From Nyssa sinensis (lineage: Eukaryota; Streptophyta; Magnoliopsida; Cornales; Nyssaceae), in contig CM018043.1 of the NCBI GenBank assembly GCA_008638375.1, forward strand, positions 42,128,651-42,192,650: DNA of 64,000 nucleotides, written 5' to 3'. The translations under genes and the position numbers were made by a program. Below the pieces are notes generated by a model. The model saw only the letters and a list, made by a program, of their open reading frames with translations. It searched no databases and was not told the DNA's origin. This document shows positions 46,430 to 57,435 of this stretch, in pieces. Numbering within the stretch: position 1 is the first letter of the stretch; every line of letters starts with the position of its first letter.

Positions 46430-49413
46430 AATGAGGGATTAAAGGAGGGAATTTGTGGGCTGCTTGCAATTATTATTCAAAACTGGTGGCAGCCATGTGA
46501 TTTCAAGAAATATAATAAAGACAAGTGGTCTTATGGAATCAATAAGTGGAAATGCCACTAACTCCATGAGGGGTGAAAGGAAATAAAAGTGGATAACAGT
46601 CTGGAATGAGGAGATAGACGTGAGATAGTGGGAAAAACAGTGGCAAGAAATTGATAGAAACTGGAGTCTATATATCTATAGATGTGCATGTGTGAGAATT
46701 GATCTGTATAGAGAGAGAAAGCAGTAGAGAGAGAAAGAAAAGTTTTGGAGCAGTGGAGAGACCGAGAGTTTGGAGGAAGGAGAAGCAGCAACTAAACAGG
46801 TAAGCTATGAGTTAAATTATGTTCAGTTATATCTGTATTTGTTATTGTTGCTGTTGAAAATGATGAGATATCGCAATAGGAACCAAAAATCAAAAACTGA
46901 ACCACTGCACACGGTCACTAATGGCAGATTTTTGTAGGCCAAAAGAAACTTAAAACTAGGACTGAGAATCCGTAGAAGACATCTTCAGGAACCCAACACA
47001 TTTTGAATTACTTAAAATGGTTAAGAAATGACCGTTTTAGAGCAAATTATTGCTCGCCGGTGCAACGCCGAAAAAACCAGAACTGGGTGTCGAAACCAGT
47101 GATGTTTGAGGCCAAAAGTTGTTCTCAACTGCTTCTGGAAGTCTTAGGATTTAATTGATGTCAAAATATTAGAACTTGGATGAGAAAACCATGAGAAAAA
47201 TGGGGGAAACCGTGCATTGTGCACTGTTCCGGTGAACAGTGGTCGGAATAGCTACCGGAGATGGCAACCGGAAAAACGGGGGGCCATGTCGGGTCAAAAC
47301 GAGATCGGGTCCGGTCGGAACCCAACCGGAATAAGAGGGACCCGACACGGCGTCGTTCAATTAAATTTTAATTTTTAAAAATCAGGGCTGACGTCATCAT
47401 GACGTCAGCATTACCTATAAACTGATTCTCTGGGTTAGCCTGAACCGGCTGGTTCAGTGCATAACCAGTCCGGTCTAGGGTTTTGTTAAGTGAACCCTCT
47501 GGTCCAATGTTTTAATTAAAATGAATAAACCAAAACTTATGATATTTACAGTTTGACCCCAACTATTCACCCTATTCCAAATTTGACCCAGACTTTGGAG
47601 AATTATTTCAAAAACACCCCTGAAAAAATAATAAAATAATAAAATAAATTATTTAAATAATTTATTAAATAGGTAAAATTACTATTTTACCCTTGAGTCA
47701 CAGATAAGTCAAACGAAGTCCAAATGGGACGAATGAATAGTCAAACTTTATTATCTCGAGCATTCCGGATCCAATGGTGGGGTCCGTTTTACGAGATGAG
47801 ACCCCGAAGTATAAAATACCGTAAAAGTGCAAAAAGACTATTTTACCCTTTTTAGTACAAAAGTCCAAATGGAATTCCGCGAAAGCCTAAACCGACTTTC
47901 TTCGGTGTTCCGGATTCAATGGTAAAGTTTAAATGAGTATTTGAAACACTTATGATGGAAAGGCATAAAATTTGATGAATAGAATCTATTCTAAAACGTA
48001 TTCATTGATATATAGGAAACTCCAAAGGCAAGGGTATACTCACGGATTTCTGAGATAGAATCACGATAAAAGTAAGTGGATCATTCTCTCTTACATGTGG
48101 TGTTTCCACAAGCCAAGTTTATTCTTATACTGCCAAACTTGTACTCTTGAATGTATTCATATCCTTGTGTTCCACAGTTCGATATTTTCTATCTTGTGGA
48201 CATTTGATTGACTGATGTATCATTGTTATCATGTTTCATTGTGCTTGAAAGAAACTCATGTTATTACTATCCACAAAGTGATATTGTTCTATCATGTGGA
48301 CATTGATTGACTGATGTATCATTGTTATCATGTTGAACCATGCCTTGAAAGGCGTACAGTTATGTTTTCACTGAATCTATGATATTCCATTTTATACTTC
48401 TATGGAATCACGAATGCTCATGATATGTTATTAATACCGGATTTGTGCTCAGTCACAATATCCATCCGATGCTTCTGTATTGACTGGAGACCTAAGGGTC
48501 AAGTCCATGAATGGACAGGTGGCAGGAATGAATTCCTCTAAGGCTCTCCACCGGCAAATTGACTGGCATGATCATTGGCATCTCATTGCATTTTCACTGG
48601 CATTGCATTGAATGGACAGGTGGCAGGAATGAATTCCTCGAAGGCTCTCCACCGGCAAATGATTGGCATATTCACTAGCATTACATTGCATATTCACGGG
48701 CATTGCATTGCAAATTCACTGGCATGTTACAGAATAAAGGCATCTCTTATGATTGACAGAACTTGATGGTTGAATGGCATTATTCCTTATGATTCTTTAA
48801 GTCTTGAAAGACTTACATTGATTGATTTGATTTGATTGTGATCGTTTCATTGTGGCAGTACTTCATTGTTGATATATTATCATTGTATATCGTGGCAATT
48901 ATTTCATTGGCCCTCGTGGCAATTATGTTCATTGGCTATCACAACATCTCCTTCTTTATGATTGGCTATCATTATCTTATTCATGGATTCACATTGATCA
49001 TCGATACCAGTGTTGGAGATCTGTTTTACTTACTGGGCTTTGTAGCTCACCCCCCATTTACCCCCATTGTAGGTGATGACGCTGCGAGACCCCAGTAGGA
49101 GTCTGAGAGCGTAGGGGGACATTTTGGAGTATTGTATCAGTCTATGTTAGTTCTCCCATGTATTCACCACCCCCGGGTGCTGGTTACGTTTTAGTTCTCA
49201 TTTTGAATTATGTTGAACTATGTCATGTATTTAAAAAGACTTCCGCTGGATTACTGTAATTGATAAAGGCTTCCGCTATACATTGTTTAAAATTCTAGTA
49301 CATTGCATATTAGTACTATGATACCGGAATGAATAAAAAGGAAAAAGTAGGGACGCCCTTCGGGTCAGCCCCGCGATACGAGATCCGCATAGGGTGGGTT
49401 TCGGGTCGTGACA
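46109..49413 (+). mobile_element. 5' LTR of Tekay element (3,305 bp)
   Basis: TGTAATATCTCGACC to GGGTCGTGACA. Contains long TA runs (46288-46336, 46399-46424), the TGACGTCA double palindrome at 47387-47409 with a TATAAAC just after it, and a duplicated segment beginning AATGGACAGG near 48512 and 48611. Confidence 0.95.
47387..47409. promoter_or_regulatory. Double TGACGTCA palindrome (as-1/CRE-like) in Tekay U3
   Basis: Arm GCTGACGTCA, spacer TCA, then the perfect reverse complement of the arm. Each arm contains TGACGTCA, a bZIP (TGA-factor) binding core. A TATAAAC lies a few bases downstream (47415-47421). The same site is in the 3' LTR at 55409-55431. It is absent at the corresponding place of the solo LTRs at 12289 and 41128. 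Confidence 0.7.
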
Positions 49414-49417
49414 GCAT

Positions 49418-49429
49418 TGGTATCAGAGC
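49418..49429 (+). promoter_or_regulatory. Primer binding site, initiator-Met tRNA
   Basis: TGGTATCAGAGC four bases after the 5' LTR, the standard complement of the plant initiator methionine tRNA 3' end. Confidence 0.95.
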
Positions 49430-49559
49430 AATAGGTTTGATAGTAAGTCATGGGAGATAGGACTAGAGTTAAGACTGTTAGATATGACTGACATTTTATA
49501 TTGTCTTATACATTGACTGGTCATCTCATTGGTTATCTTCATTGATTCTATTCACAGCC

Positions 49560-50561
49560 ATGGTTAACACAAGGCAAGGACCGTTACCTATGGATCTTTT
49601 AGAACAATTGGAAACAATGATGCGGGCTATCATTGAAAGGCTACCACAGATTCAGGCTAGTGCTAGTCAACCAGCACGGCCAGTACCACAGGAGCAGCCT
49701 GTCAACGCAGGCGACAATGCAAGACTACGTCAAGGAAATGAACGAGACGCTGCATACTTATATGAGCGATTTCAGAAAATGAGACCCCTGACATTCGACG
49801 GTACAGGAGGAGCCACTATAGCTGAGGAGTGGTTATTAGAAATGAACAGGATCTTCAAAATCCTAATATGCACCGAAGTTCAAAAAGTGGCATACGCCAC
49901 TTATATGCTCAAGGGTATGACGCATAAATGGTGGATGATTGAGGAAGATAGAGAGCTGGACATGAACTGGCAACGATTTACAGATATCTTCAATAAGAAG
50001 TACTTTTCCCAAGAAGTACGGAACCGTAGAGTTGCAGAGTTTATGGTGCTGCAACAAGGATCAATGACGGTAGAGCAATACGAGGCCAAATTTACTGAAT
50101 TGGCCAGGTTTGCTAAAAGTGCGATCAACACTGAGGATCTGAAAGCCCGCAAATTTGAGGAAGGATTGAGATGGGCTATCAAGGATAGACTGGTACCCCA
50201 TCGACTGGCTACCTATGATGATGTGGTGGAGACAGCTAGAGTCATAGAAAGGAGTGGCGAGGAATTCGCCAAGAGGAGAGGGAACCAGAAGCATGGAAGC
50301 AACCAGAATAGGAGGCAAGGGCCTTCTGCTTCGGGACATGGCTATACATTTTCCAGACCTGGAGCCGCATCACAAGCAACAGGGCCAGGCCTGAAGAAAA
50401 ATGGCAACACCAACAAGGGGGCAGCCAGGTGTTCTCGTTGCAATAAGATTCATAAGGGCCAGCGTCTCAAGGACAGCAACGCTTGCTTCTACTGTGGCAA
50501 GGAGGGACATTATGCAAGAGAATGCCCTCAGAGGGATCAGACCATGCCCAGTACTGCTTAG
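49560..50561 (+). CDS. Tekay gag (333 codons)
   Basis: Start ATG 49560 (MVNTRQGPLPM), chosen as the first in-frame ATG, 147 bp after the LTR. Retrotransposon gag region with TFDGTGGATIAEEWLLEMNRIF, MLKGMTHKWWM and KYFSQEVRNRRVAEFMVLQQGSM-like sequence, then a basic linker and one CCHC zinc knuckle CFYCGKEGHYAREC (about residues 310-323). It forms the particle and binds RNA. It ends at TAG 50559, after which the same frame stays open without a gap into pol. Chromoviruses often encode a single gag-pol ORF, so this TAG is either a fresh nonsense mutation or a read-through site. Confidence 0.95.
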   Translation: MVNTRQGPLPMDLLEQLETMMRAIIERLPQIQASASQPARPVPQEQPVNAGDNARLRQGNERDAAYLYERFQKMRPLTFDGTGGATIAEEWLLEMNRIFKILICTEVQKVAYATYMLKGMTHKWWMIEEDRELDMNWQRFTDIFNKKYFSQEVRNRRVAEFMVLQQGSMTVEQYEAKFTELARFAKSAINTEDLKARKFEEGLRWAIKDRLVPHRLATYDDVVETARVIERSGEEFAKRRGNQKHGSNQNRRQGPSASGHGYTFSRPGAASQATGPGLKKNGNTNKGAARCSRCNKIHKGQRLKDSNACFYCGKEGHYARECPQRDQTMPSTA

Positions 50562-53500
50562 GTTAAAGCACCAACCACTAGAGTAGTACCACCTAGACCT
50601 CCAGCCCAAAGGAATGGACAAGGGAACATCCAGCAGCAGGTAGGACGAGTTTTCACCCTTTTACCAGGAGACATGCAGGCTACAACCTCGGTAGTCGCAG
50701 GTACCCTTTTAGTATGCTCACAGCCTGCTTATGTTTTATTTGATACTGGATCTACACATTCATTTGTATCCCCTACATATGCTGCTAAATTGAACTTAGA
50801 AACAGAACCCTTAGGGTATTTACTGAATGTTTCTATACCATCGGGGAAAACATTACTGGGGGATACCATGTATAGGAACTATGAGATACAGATTGGGGAT
50901 ACACACTTGTTGGCTAACCTTATACCCTTAGAAATTTGTGGATTCGATGTTATCCTTGGAATGGATTGGCTGGCTGCCAATCATGCTACAATAGACTGTA
51001 TGGCCAAACGAGTTCTTATACAGAATCCACAGTTTCCGACAGTTAACTTTGAAGGAACAGGAGTGGCTTCCCCACCCTATTTTATTTCCTCTATCCAGGC
51101 AAGGCGTCTGCTTCGAAAGGGATGCCATGGATTCTTATGTAGTGTTCAAGACACTAATTCTCAGCAGCCTGAATTAGAGAAGATTCCCATTGCTAGGGAA
51201 TTTCCCGGAGTATTCTTGGATGATCTTCCAGGAATGCCCGTAGACAGAGAGATCGAGTTTTGCATCGACGTATTTCCAGGCACTACGCCAATATCCAAGA
51301 CTCCATATAGGATGGCACCAGCAGGGCTGAAGGAGTTGAAGCTCCAGTTGCAGGAATTATTGGACAAGGGTTTCATACGACCCCGCTCGTCACCATGGGG
51401 TGCACCGGTATTGTTTGTGAAAAAGAAGGATGGAACCATGAGGTTGTGTATCGACTATAGAGAGCTGAACAAGGTTACCATCAAGAACAGATATCCACTA
51501 CCCAGAGTAGATGATCTGTTCGACCAATTGAAAGGGGCTCAGGTATTCTCAAAGATCGATCTGAGAACCGGTTATCATCAGTTAAAGGTCAGACCCACTG
51601 ACATTCAGAAAACGGCATTCAGAACACGGTATGGACACTACGAGTTCCTTGTTATGCCATTTGGAGTGACCAATGCCCCAGCTGCATTCATGGATATGAT
51701 GAACCGTGTGTTCAAGCCATACTTGGATGACTTCGTGATTGTGTTTATAGACGATATCTTGGTTTACTCTGAGAACCAAGAAGAACACGAGGTGCATCTG
51801 AGGAGAGTACTACAGAAGTTAAGGGAACAGAAGTTGTACGCTAAGTTGAAGAAATGCGAATTCTGGCTTCCCAGTATAGCATTTCTGGGACACGTGATCA
51901 GTAAAAAAGGAATCTCTGTTGATTCCCAGAAGATCGAGGCAATCATGAATTGGCCTCAACCTACGAGTGTCACGGAAGTAAGAAGTTTCATGGGGTTAGC
52001 AGGCTACTATAGGAGATTTGTCCAGGACTTCTCCAAGATAGCTACGCCTATTACCAAATTGACCCGGAAAGGTGTTCCTTTTGTTTGGACAGAGGAGCAA
52101 GAGAAGAGTTTTCAAGAATTGAAGGAGCGTTTGGTTACAGCTCCTATATTGATAGTGCCAGATGGAAGTGATGGTTTCGTAATATACAGTGATGCCTCAT
52201 ACAAAGGCTTAGGGTGTGTGTTGATGCAGAACGGGAAAGTGGTGGCTTATGCTTCCCGACAGTTGAGACCCCACGAGGGGAACTATCCGACACATGAACT
52301 TGAGCTAGCAGCTATTGTCTTCACTTTGAAGATATGGAGGCACTATTTATACGGAACCACGTGCGAAATCTTCACCGATCATAAGAGCCTCAAGTATCTG
52401 TTTACACAGAAGGAGCTCAATATGAGACAACGCCGTTGGTTGGAGTTATTGAAGGACTACGAGGTCAACATACAGTACCACCCAGGAAAGGCAAATGTGG
52501 TAGCTGACGCTCTTAGTCGAAAGTCATCAGGAAGTTTAGCTTGCCTGTTGACAACACAGACGGAAATCCTGAGAGATTTGGAAGACATGGAAATGGAGAT
52601 TGTTCTGCCCAACTCCAAGGCACTATGTGCCAATGTAACAATCGGATTGTCGGTTGTGGACAAGATCAGAGAGCAGCAGACACAGGATGAGAAATTGGCT
52701 AAGCTGCTCCAAGGAATTGAGACAGGCATGGATTCCGAGTACTCAGTAAGAGATGGATTGTTATACTATCAAGGTAGGATCTGCGTACCCAATGTGCCGG
52801 AGATCAGAAAAGAGATTCTTGATGAAGCACACAGTTCGAGATTTGCTTTACATCCAGGAGGCACCAAAATGTATCACAATGTTAAGGATACTTATTGGTG
52901 GTCCGGAATGAAACGTCATATAGCTGAGTACATAGTAAGATGTGCCAAGTGCCAGCAAATTAAGGTGGAACATCAGAAGCCTGGAGGACTTCTGCAATCA
53001 CTGCCCATTCCTGAATGGAAGTGGGAACATATCACGATGGACTTTGTATCAGGATTGCCAAAGACAGTCGGGGGGAGTGACTCTATCTGGGTTATCGTAG
53101 ATAGATTAACTAAGACAGCTCACTTCCTGGCAATCAAGATGACACAATCTCTTCAACGACTAGCTGAACTATATATCAGAGAGATTGTTAGACTTCATGG
53201 AGTTCCAGTATCGATTGTTTCTGATAGGGACCCTCGGTTCGTATCACGATTCTGGAAGGGACTACAACAAGCTATGGGCACGGAACTAAGTCTTAGCACT
53301 GCGTATCATCCCGAGACCGACGGACAATCGGAAAGGACGATACAGACTTTAGAAGACTTATTGCGTTTCTGTGTCATAGACTTTGAAGGAAGTTGGGAAG
53401 ATCAGTTGCCATTGGTTGAGTTCACGTACAATAATAGCTATCAAGCTAGTATTGGCATGGCTCCATATGAGGCATTATACGGCAGGAAGTGCCGATCACC

Positions 53501-54077
53501 ACTATGTTGGACAGAGGTGGGAGAAAGGAAACTCTATGGGCCAGAGATAGTGGAACAGACAGCACAAAAGATACAACTGATCCGACAACGTTTATTAGCA
53601 ACTCAGAGTCGACAGAAAAGCTATGCAAATGTTCACCGACGAGACTTAGAGTTTGCAAAAGACGACTTTGTGTACTTGAAAGTATCACCCATGAAAGGAG
53701 TGGTCAGGTTTGGCAAGAGAGGAAAGCTTGGACCCAGATACATTGGGCCATTCAGGATCACGAAGAGGGTTGGACCCGTAGCATACGAACTTGCCTTACC
53801 ATCAGAGTTATCACATGTTCATAATGTGTTTCATGTCTCGATGTTAAGGAAATGTATACAAAATGCAGATCAGGTAATCGAGCATGAACCACTAGACGTT
53901 CAAGAAAATCTGAGTTACATAGAGCATCCAGTTCAGATTTTGGATCGTCGAGATCAGGTGTTACGGAACAAGACTATTCCATTAGTCAAAGTTCTGTGGA
54001 GAAATCACCGGATGGAAGAGGCCACTTGGGAACGAGAAGATGATATACACGCCAAGTACCCACATTTATTTTTATAG
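50562..54077 (+). CDS. Tekay pol: protease, reverse transcriptase, RNase H, integrase, chromodomain
   Basis: Open from the gag TAG to the stop at 54075; the first ATG is at 50673 (1,134 codons). Positions in that ORF: protease active site [10 protein letters not shown] at about 24; reverse transcriptase with [10 protein letters not shown] at about 358; RNase H from IYSDASYKG at about 503 to DALSRK; integrase zinc-binding region about 720-765; DDE core MDFVSGLP (about 789), SDRDPRF (about 850), GQSERTI (about 885); GPFRI module; chromodomain ([27 protein letters not shown]) at about 1080-1130. The chromodomain targets insertion to marked chromatin. No internal stop. Likely translated as a fusion with gag if the TAG is bypassed. 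Confidence 0.95.
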   Translation, partial: VKAPTTRVVPPRPPAQRNGQGNIQQQVGRVFTLLPGDMQATTSVVAGTLLVCSQPAYVLFDTGSTHSFVSPTYAAKLNLETEPLGYLLNVSIPSGKTLLGDTMYRNYEIQIGDTHLLANLIPLEICGFDVILGMDWLAANHATIDCMAKRVLIQNPQFPTVNFEGTGVASPPYFISSIQARRLLRKGCHGFLCSVQDTNSQQPELEKIPIAREFPGVFLDDLPGMPVDREIEFCIDVFPGTTPISKTPYRMAPAGLKELKLQLQELLDKGFIRPRSSPWGAPVLFVKKKDGTMRLCIDYRELNKVTIKNRYPLPRVDDLFDQLKGAQVFSKIDLRTGYHQLKVRPTDIQKTAFRTRYGHYEFLVMPFGVTNAPAAFMDMMNRVFKPYLDDFVIVFIDDILVYSENQEEHEVHLRRVLQKLREQKLYAKLKKCEFWLPSIAFLGHVISKKGISVDSQKIEAIMNWPQPTSVTEVRSFMGLAGYYRRFVQDFSKIATPITKLTRKGVPFVWTEEQEKSFQELKERLVTAPILIVPDGSDGFVIYSDASYKGLGCVLMQNGKVVAYASRQLRPHEGNYPTHELELAAIVFTLKIWRHYLYGTTCEIFTDHKSLKYLFTQKELNMRQRRWLELLKDYEVNIQYHPGKANVVADALSRKSSGSLACLLTTQTEILRDLEDMEMEIVLPNSKALCANVTIGLSVVDKIREQQTQDEKLAKLLQGIETGMDSEYSVRDGLLYYQGRICVPNVPEIRKEILDEAHSSRFALHPGGTKMYHNVKDTYWWSGMKRHIAEYIVRCAKCQQIKVEHQKPGGLLQSLPIPEWKWEHITMDFVSGLPKTVGGSDSIWVIVDRLTKTAHFLAIKMTQSLQRLAELYIREIVRLHGVPVSIVSDRDPRFVSRFWKGLQQAMGTELSLSTAYHPETDGQSERTIQTLEDLLRFCVIDFEGSWEDQLPLVEFTYNNSYQASIGMAPYEALYGRKCRSPLCWTEVGERKLYGPEIVEQTAQKIQLIRQRLLATQSRQKSYANVHRRDLEFAKDDFVYLKVSPMKGVVRFGKRGKLGPRYIGPFRITKRVGPVAYELALPSELSHVHNVFHVSMLRKCIQNADQVIEHEPLDVQENLSYIEHPVQILDRRDQVLRNKTIPLVKVLWRNHRMEEATWEREDDIHAKYPHLFL

Positions 54078-54107
54078 CAGTATGTGCTAAGTTTGAGGAC
54101 AAACTTA

Positions 54108-54125
54108 TTTTTAAGGGGGTAAGAA
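54108..54125 (+). promoter_or_regulatory. Polypurine tract of Tekay element
   Basis: AAGGGGGTAAGAA directly before the 3' LTR start at 54126. Confidence 0.75.
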
Positions 54126-54292
54126 TGTAATATCCCGACCCGAGTTAGCCAGTACCCGGCCCGAGTTGGATTTGATTATGATGTGTAATTACGAGCAATA
54201 CTTAAATTATTATGTAAAAAAAATAAAAAAAATAAAAAAAAAACGAACGTGCAAGTGAGTACATATATGAATATATAAACATTTAAGTGCAA

Positions 54293-54349
<57 letters not shown>

Positions 54350-54407
54350 CCGTGAGTGGAGTAGACATCAGAGGCAACCAAACCATGTGAGCACATGGTT
54401 TGTGGTG

Positions 54408-54451
<44 letters not shown>

Positions 54452-57435
54452 AATGAGGGATTAAAGGAGGGAATTTGTGGGCTGCTTGCAATTATTATTC
54501 AAAACTGGTGGCAGCCATGTGATTTCAAGAAATATAATAAAGACAAGTGGTCTTATGGAATCAATAAGTGGAAATGCCACTAACTCCATGAGGGGTGAAA
54601 GGAAATAAAAGTGGATAACAGTCTGGAATGAGGAGATAGACGTGAGATAGTGGGAAAAACAGTGGCAAGAAATTGATAGAAACTGGAGTCTATATATCTA
54701 TAGATGTGCATGTGTGAGAATTGATCTGTATAGAGAGAGAAAGCAGTAGAGAGAGAAAGAAAAGTTTTGGAGCAGTGGAGAGACCGAGAGTTTGGAGGAA
54801 GGAGAAGCAGCAACTAAACAGGTAAGCTATGAGTTAAATTATGTTCAGTTATATCTGTATTTGTTATTGTTGCTGTTGAAAATGATGAGATATCGCAATA
54901 GGAACCAAAAATCAAAAACTGAACCACTGCACACGGTCACTAATGGCAGATTTTTGTAGGCCAAAAGAAACTTAAAACTAGGACTGAGAATCCGTAGAAG
55001 ACATCTTCAGGAACCCAACACATTTTGAATTACTTAAAATGGTTAAGAAATGACCGTTTTAGAGCAAATTATTGCTCGCCGGTGCAACGCCGAAAAAACC
55101 AGAACTGGGTGTCGAAACCAGTGATGTTTGAGGCCAAAAGTTGTTCTCAACTGCTTCTGGAAGTCTTAGGATTTAATTGATGTCAAAATATTAGAACTTG
55201 GATGAGAAAACCATGAGAAAAATGGGGGAAACCGTGCATTGTGCACTGTTCCGGTGAACAGTGGTCGGAATAGCTACCGGAGATGGCAACCGGAAAAACG
55301 GGGGGCCATGTCGGGTCAAAACGAGATCGGGTCCGGTCGGAACCCAACCGGAATAAGAGGGACCCGACACGGCGTCGTTCAATTAAATTTTAATTTTTAA
55401 AAATCAGGGCTGACGTCATCATGACGTCAGCATTACCTATAAACTGATTCTCTGGGTTAGCCTGAACCGGCTGGTTCAGTGCATAACCAGTCCGGTCTAG
55501 GGTTTTGTTAAGTGAACCCTCTGGTCCAATGTTTTAATTAAAATGAATAAACCAAAACTTATGATATTTACAGTTTGACCCCAACTATTCACCCTATTCC
55601 AAATTTGACCCAGACTTTGGAGAATTATTTCAAAAACACCCCTGAAAAAATAATAAAATAATAAAATAAATTATTTAAATAATTTATTAAATAGGTAAAA
55701 TTACTATTTTACCCTTGAGTCACAGATAAGTCAAACGAAGTCCAAATGGGACGAATGAATAGTCAAACTTTATTATCTCGAGCATTCCGGATCCAATGGT
55801 GGGGTCCGTTTTACGAGATGAGACCCCGAAGTATAAAATACCGTAAAAGTGCAAAAAGACTATTTTACCCTTTTTAGTACAAAAGTCCAAATGGAATTCC
55901 GCGAAAGCCTAAACCGACTTTCTTCGGTGTTCCGGATTCAATGGTAAAGTTTAAATGAGTATTTGAAACACTTATGATGGAAAGGCATAAAATTTGATGA
56001 ATAGAATCTATTCTAAAACGTATTCATTGATATATAGGAAACTCCAAAGGCAAGGGTATACTCACGGATTTCTGAGATAGAATCACGATAAAAGTAAGTG
56101 GATCATTCTCTCTTACATGTGGTGTTTCCACAAGCCAAGTTTATTCTTATACTGCCAAACTTGTACTCTTGAATGTATTCATATCCTTGTGTTCCACAGT
56201 TCGATATTTTCTATCTTGTGGACATTTGATTGACTGATGTATCATTGTTATCATGTTTCATTGTGCTTGAAAGAAACTCATGTTATTACTATCCACAAAG
56301 TGATATTGTTCTATCATGTGGACATTGATTGACTGATGTATCATTGTTATCATGTTGAACCATGCCTTGAAAGGCGTACAGTTATGTTTTCACTGAATCT
56401 ATGATATTCCATTTTATACTTCTATGGAATCACGAATGCTCATGATATGTTATTAATACCGGATTTGTGCTCAGTCACAATATCCATCCGATGCTTCTGT
56501 ATTGACTGGAGACCTAAGGGTCAAGTCCATGAATGGACAGGTGGCAGGAATGAATTCCTCTAAGGCTCTCCACCGGCAAATTGACTGGCATGATCATTGG
56601 CATCTCATTGCATTTTCACTGGCATTGCATTGAATGGACAGGTGGCAGGAATGAATTCCTCGAAGGCTCTCCACCGGCAAATGATTGGCATATTCACTAG
56701 CATTACATTGCATATTCACGGGCATTGCATTGCAAATTCACTGGCATGTTACAGAATAAAGGCATCTCTTATGATTGACAGAACTTGATGGTTGAATGGC
56801 ATTATTCCTTATGATTCTTTAAGTCTTGAAAGACTTACATTGATTGATTTGATTTGATTGTGATCGTTTCATTGTGGCAGTACTTCATTGTTGATATATT
56901 ATCATTGTATATCGTGGCAATTATTTCATTGGCCCTCGTGGCAATTATGTTCATTGGCTATCACAGCATCTCCTTCTTTATGATTGGCTATCATTATCTT
57001 ATTCATGGATTCACATTGATCATCGATACCAGTGTTGGAGATCTGTTTTACTTACTGGGCTTTGTAGCTCACCCCCCATTTACCCCCATTGCAGGTGATG
57101 ACGTTGCGAGACCCCAGTAGGAGTCTGAGAGCGTAGGGGGACATTTTGGAGTATTGTATCAGTCTATGTTAGTTCTCCCATGTATTCACCACCCCCGGGT
57201 GCTGGTTACGTTTTAGTTCTCATTTTGAATTATGTTGAACTATGTCATGTATTTAAAAAGACTTCCGCTGGATTACTGTAATTGATAAAGGCTTCCGCTA
57301 TACATTGTTTAAAATTCTAGTACATTGCATATTAGTACTATGATACCGGAATGAATAAAAAGGAAAAAGTAGGGACGCCCTTCGGGTCAACCCCGCGATA
57401 CGAGATCCGCATAGGGTGGGTTTCGGGTCGTGACA
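54126..57435 (+). mobile_element. 3' LTR of Tekay element (3,310 bp)
   Basis: Same termini as the 5' LTR. Differences seen: two near the start (C/T in the terminal motif and A/G in GGCCCGAG), one in TCACAGCATC, two in the GCAGGTGATGACGTTGCG stretch, one in GTCAACCCC, plus lengths of TA and A runs. It is followed at once by the Copia reverse transcriptase at ATTAG. Confidence 0.95.
55409..55431. promoter_or_regulatory. Double TGACGTCA palindrome, 3' LTR copy
   Basis: Identical to 47387-47409, with arm GCTGACGTCA, spacer TCA and the reversed arm, followed by TATAAAC. Confidence 0.7.

Larger units (their letters stand above)
46109..57435 (+). mobile_element. Young Tekay chromovirus (Ty3-gypsy), nearly intact
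   Basis: LTRs of 3,305 bp (46109-49413) and 3,310 bp (54126-57435), an initiator-Met tRNA primer site, gag, pol with C-terminal chromodomain, and a polypurine tract. By my reading the LTRs differ at only six single bases outside AT and poly-A runs. The expected 5-bp duplication is absent: AATAT precedes and ATTAG follows. This suggests that the two LTRs come from two insertions joined by recombination. Chromodomain and primer site assign it to the chromoviruses, and the long LTR and motifs to Tekay/Del. Confidence 0.95.
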
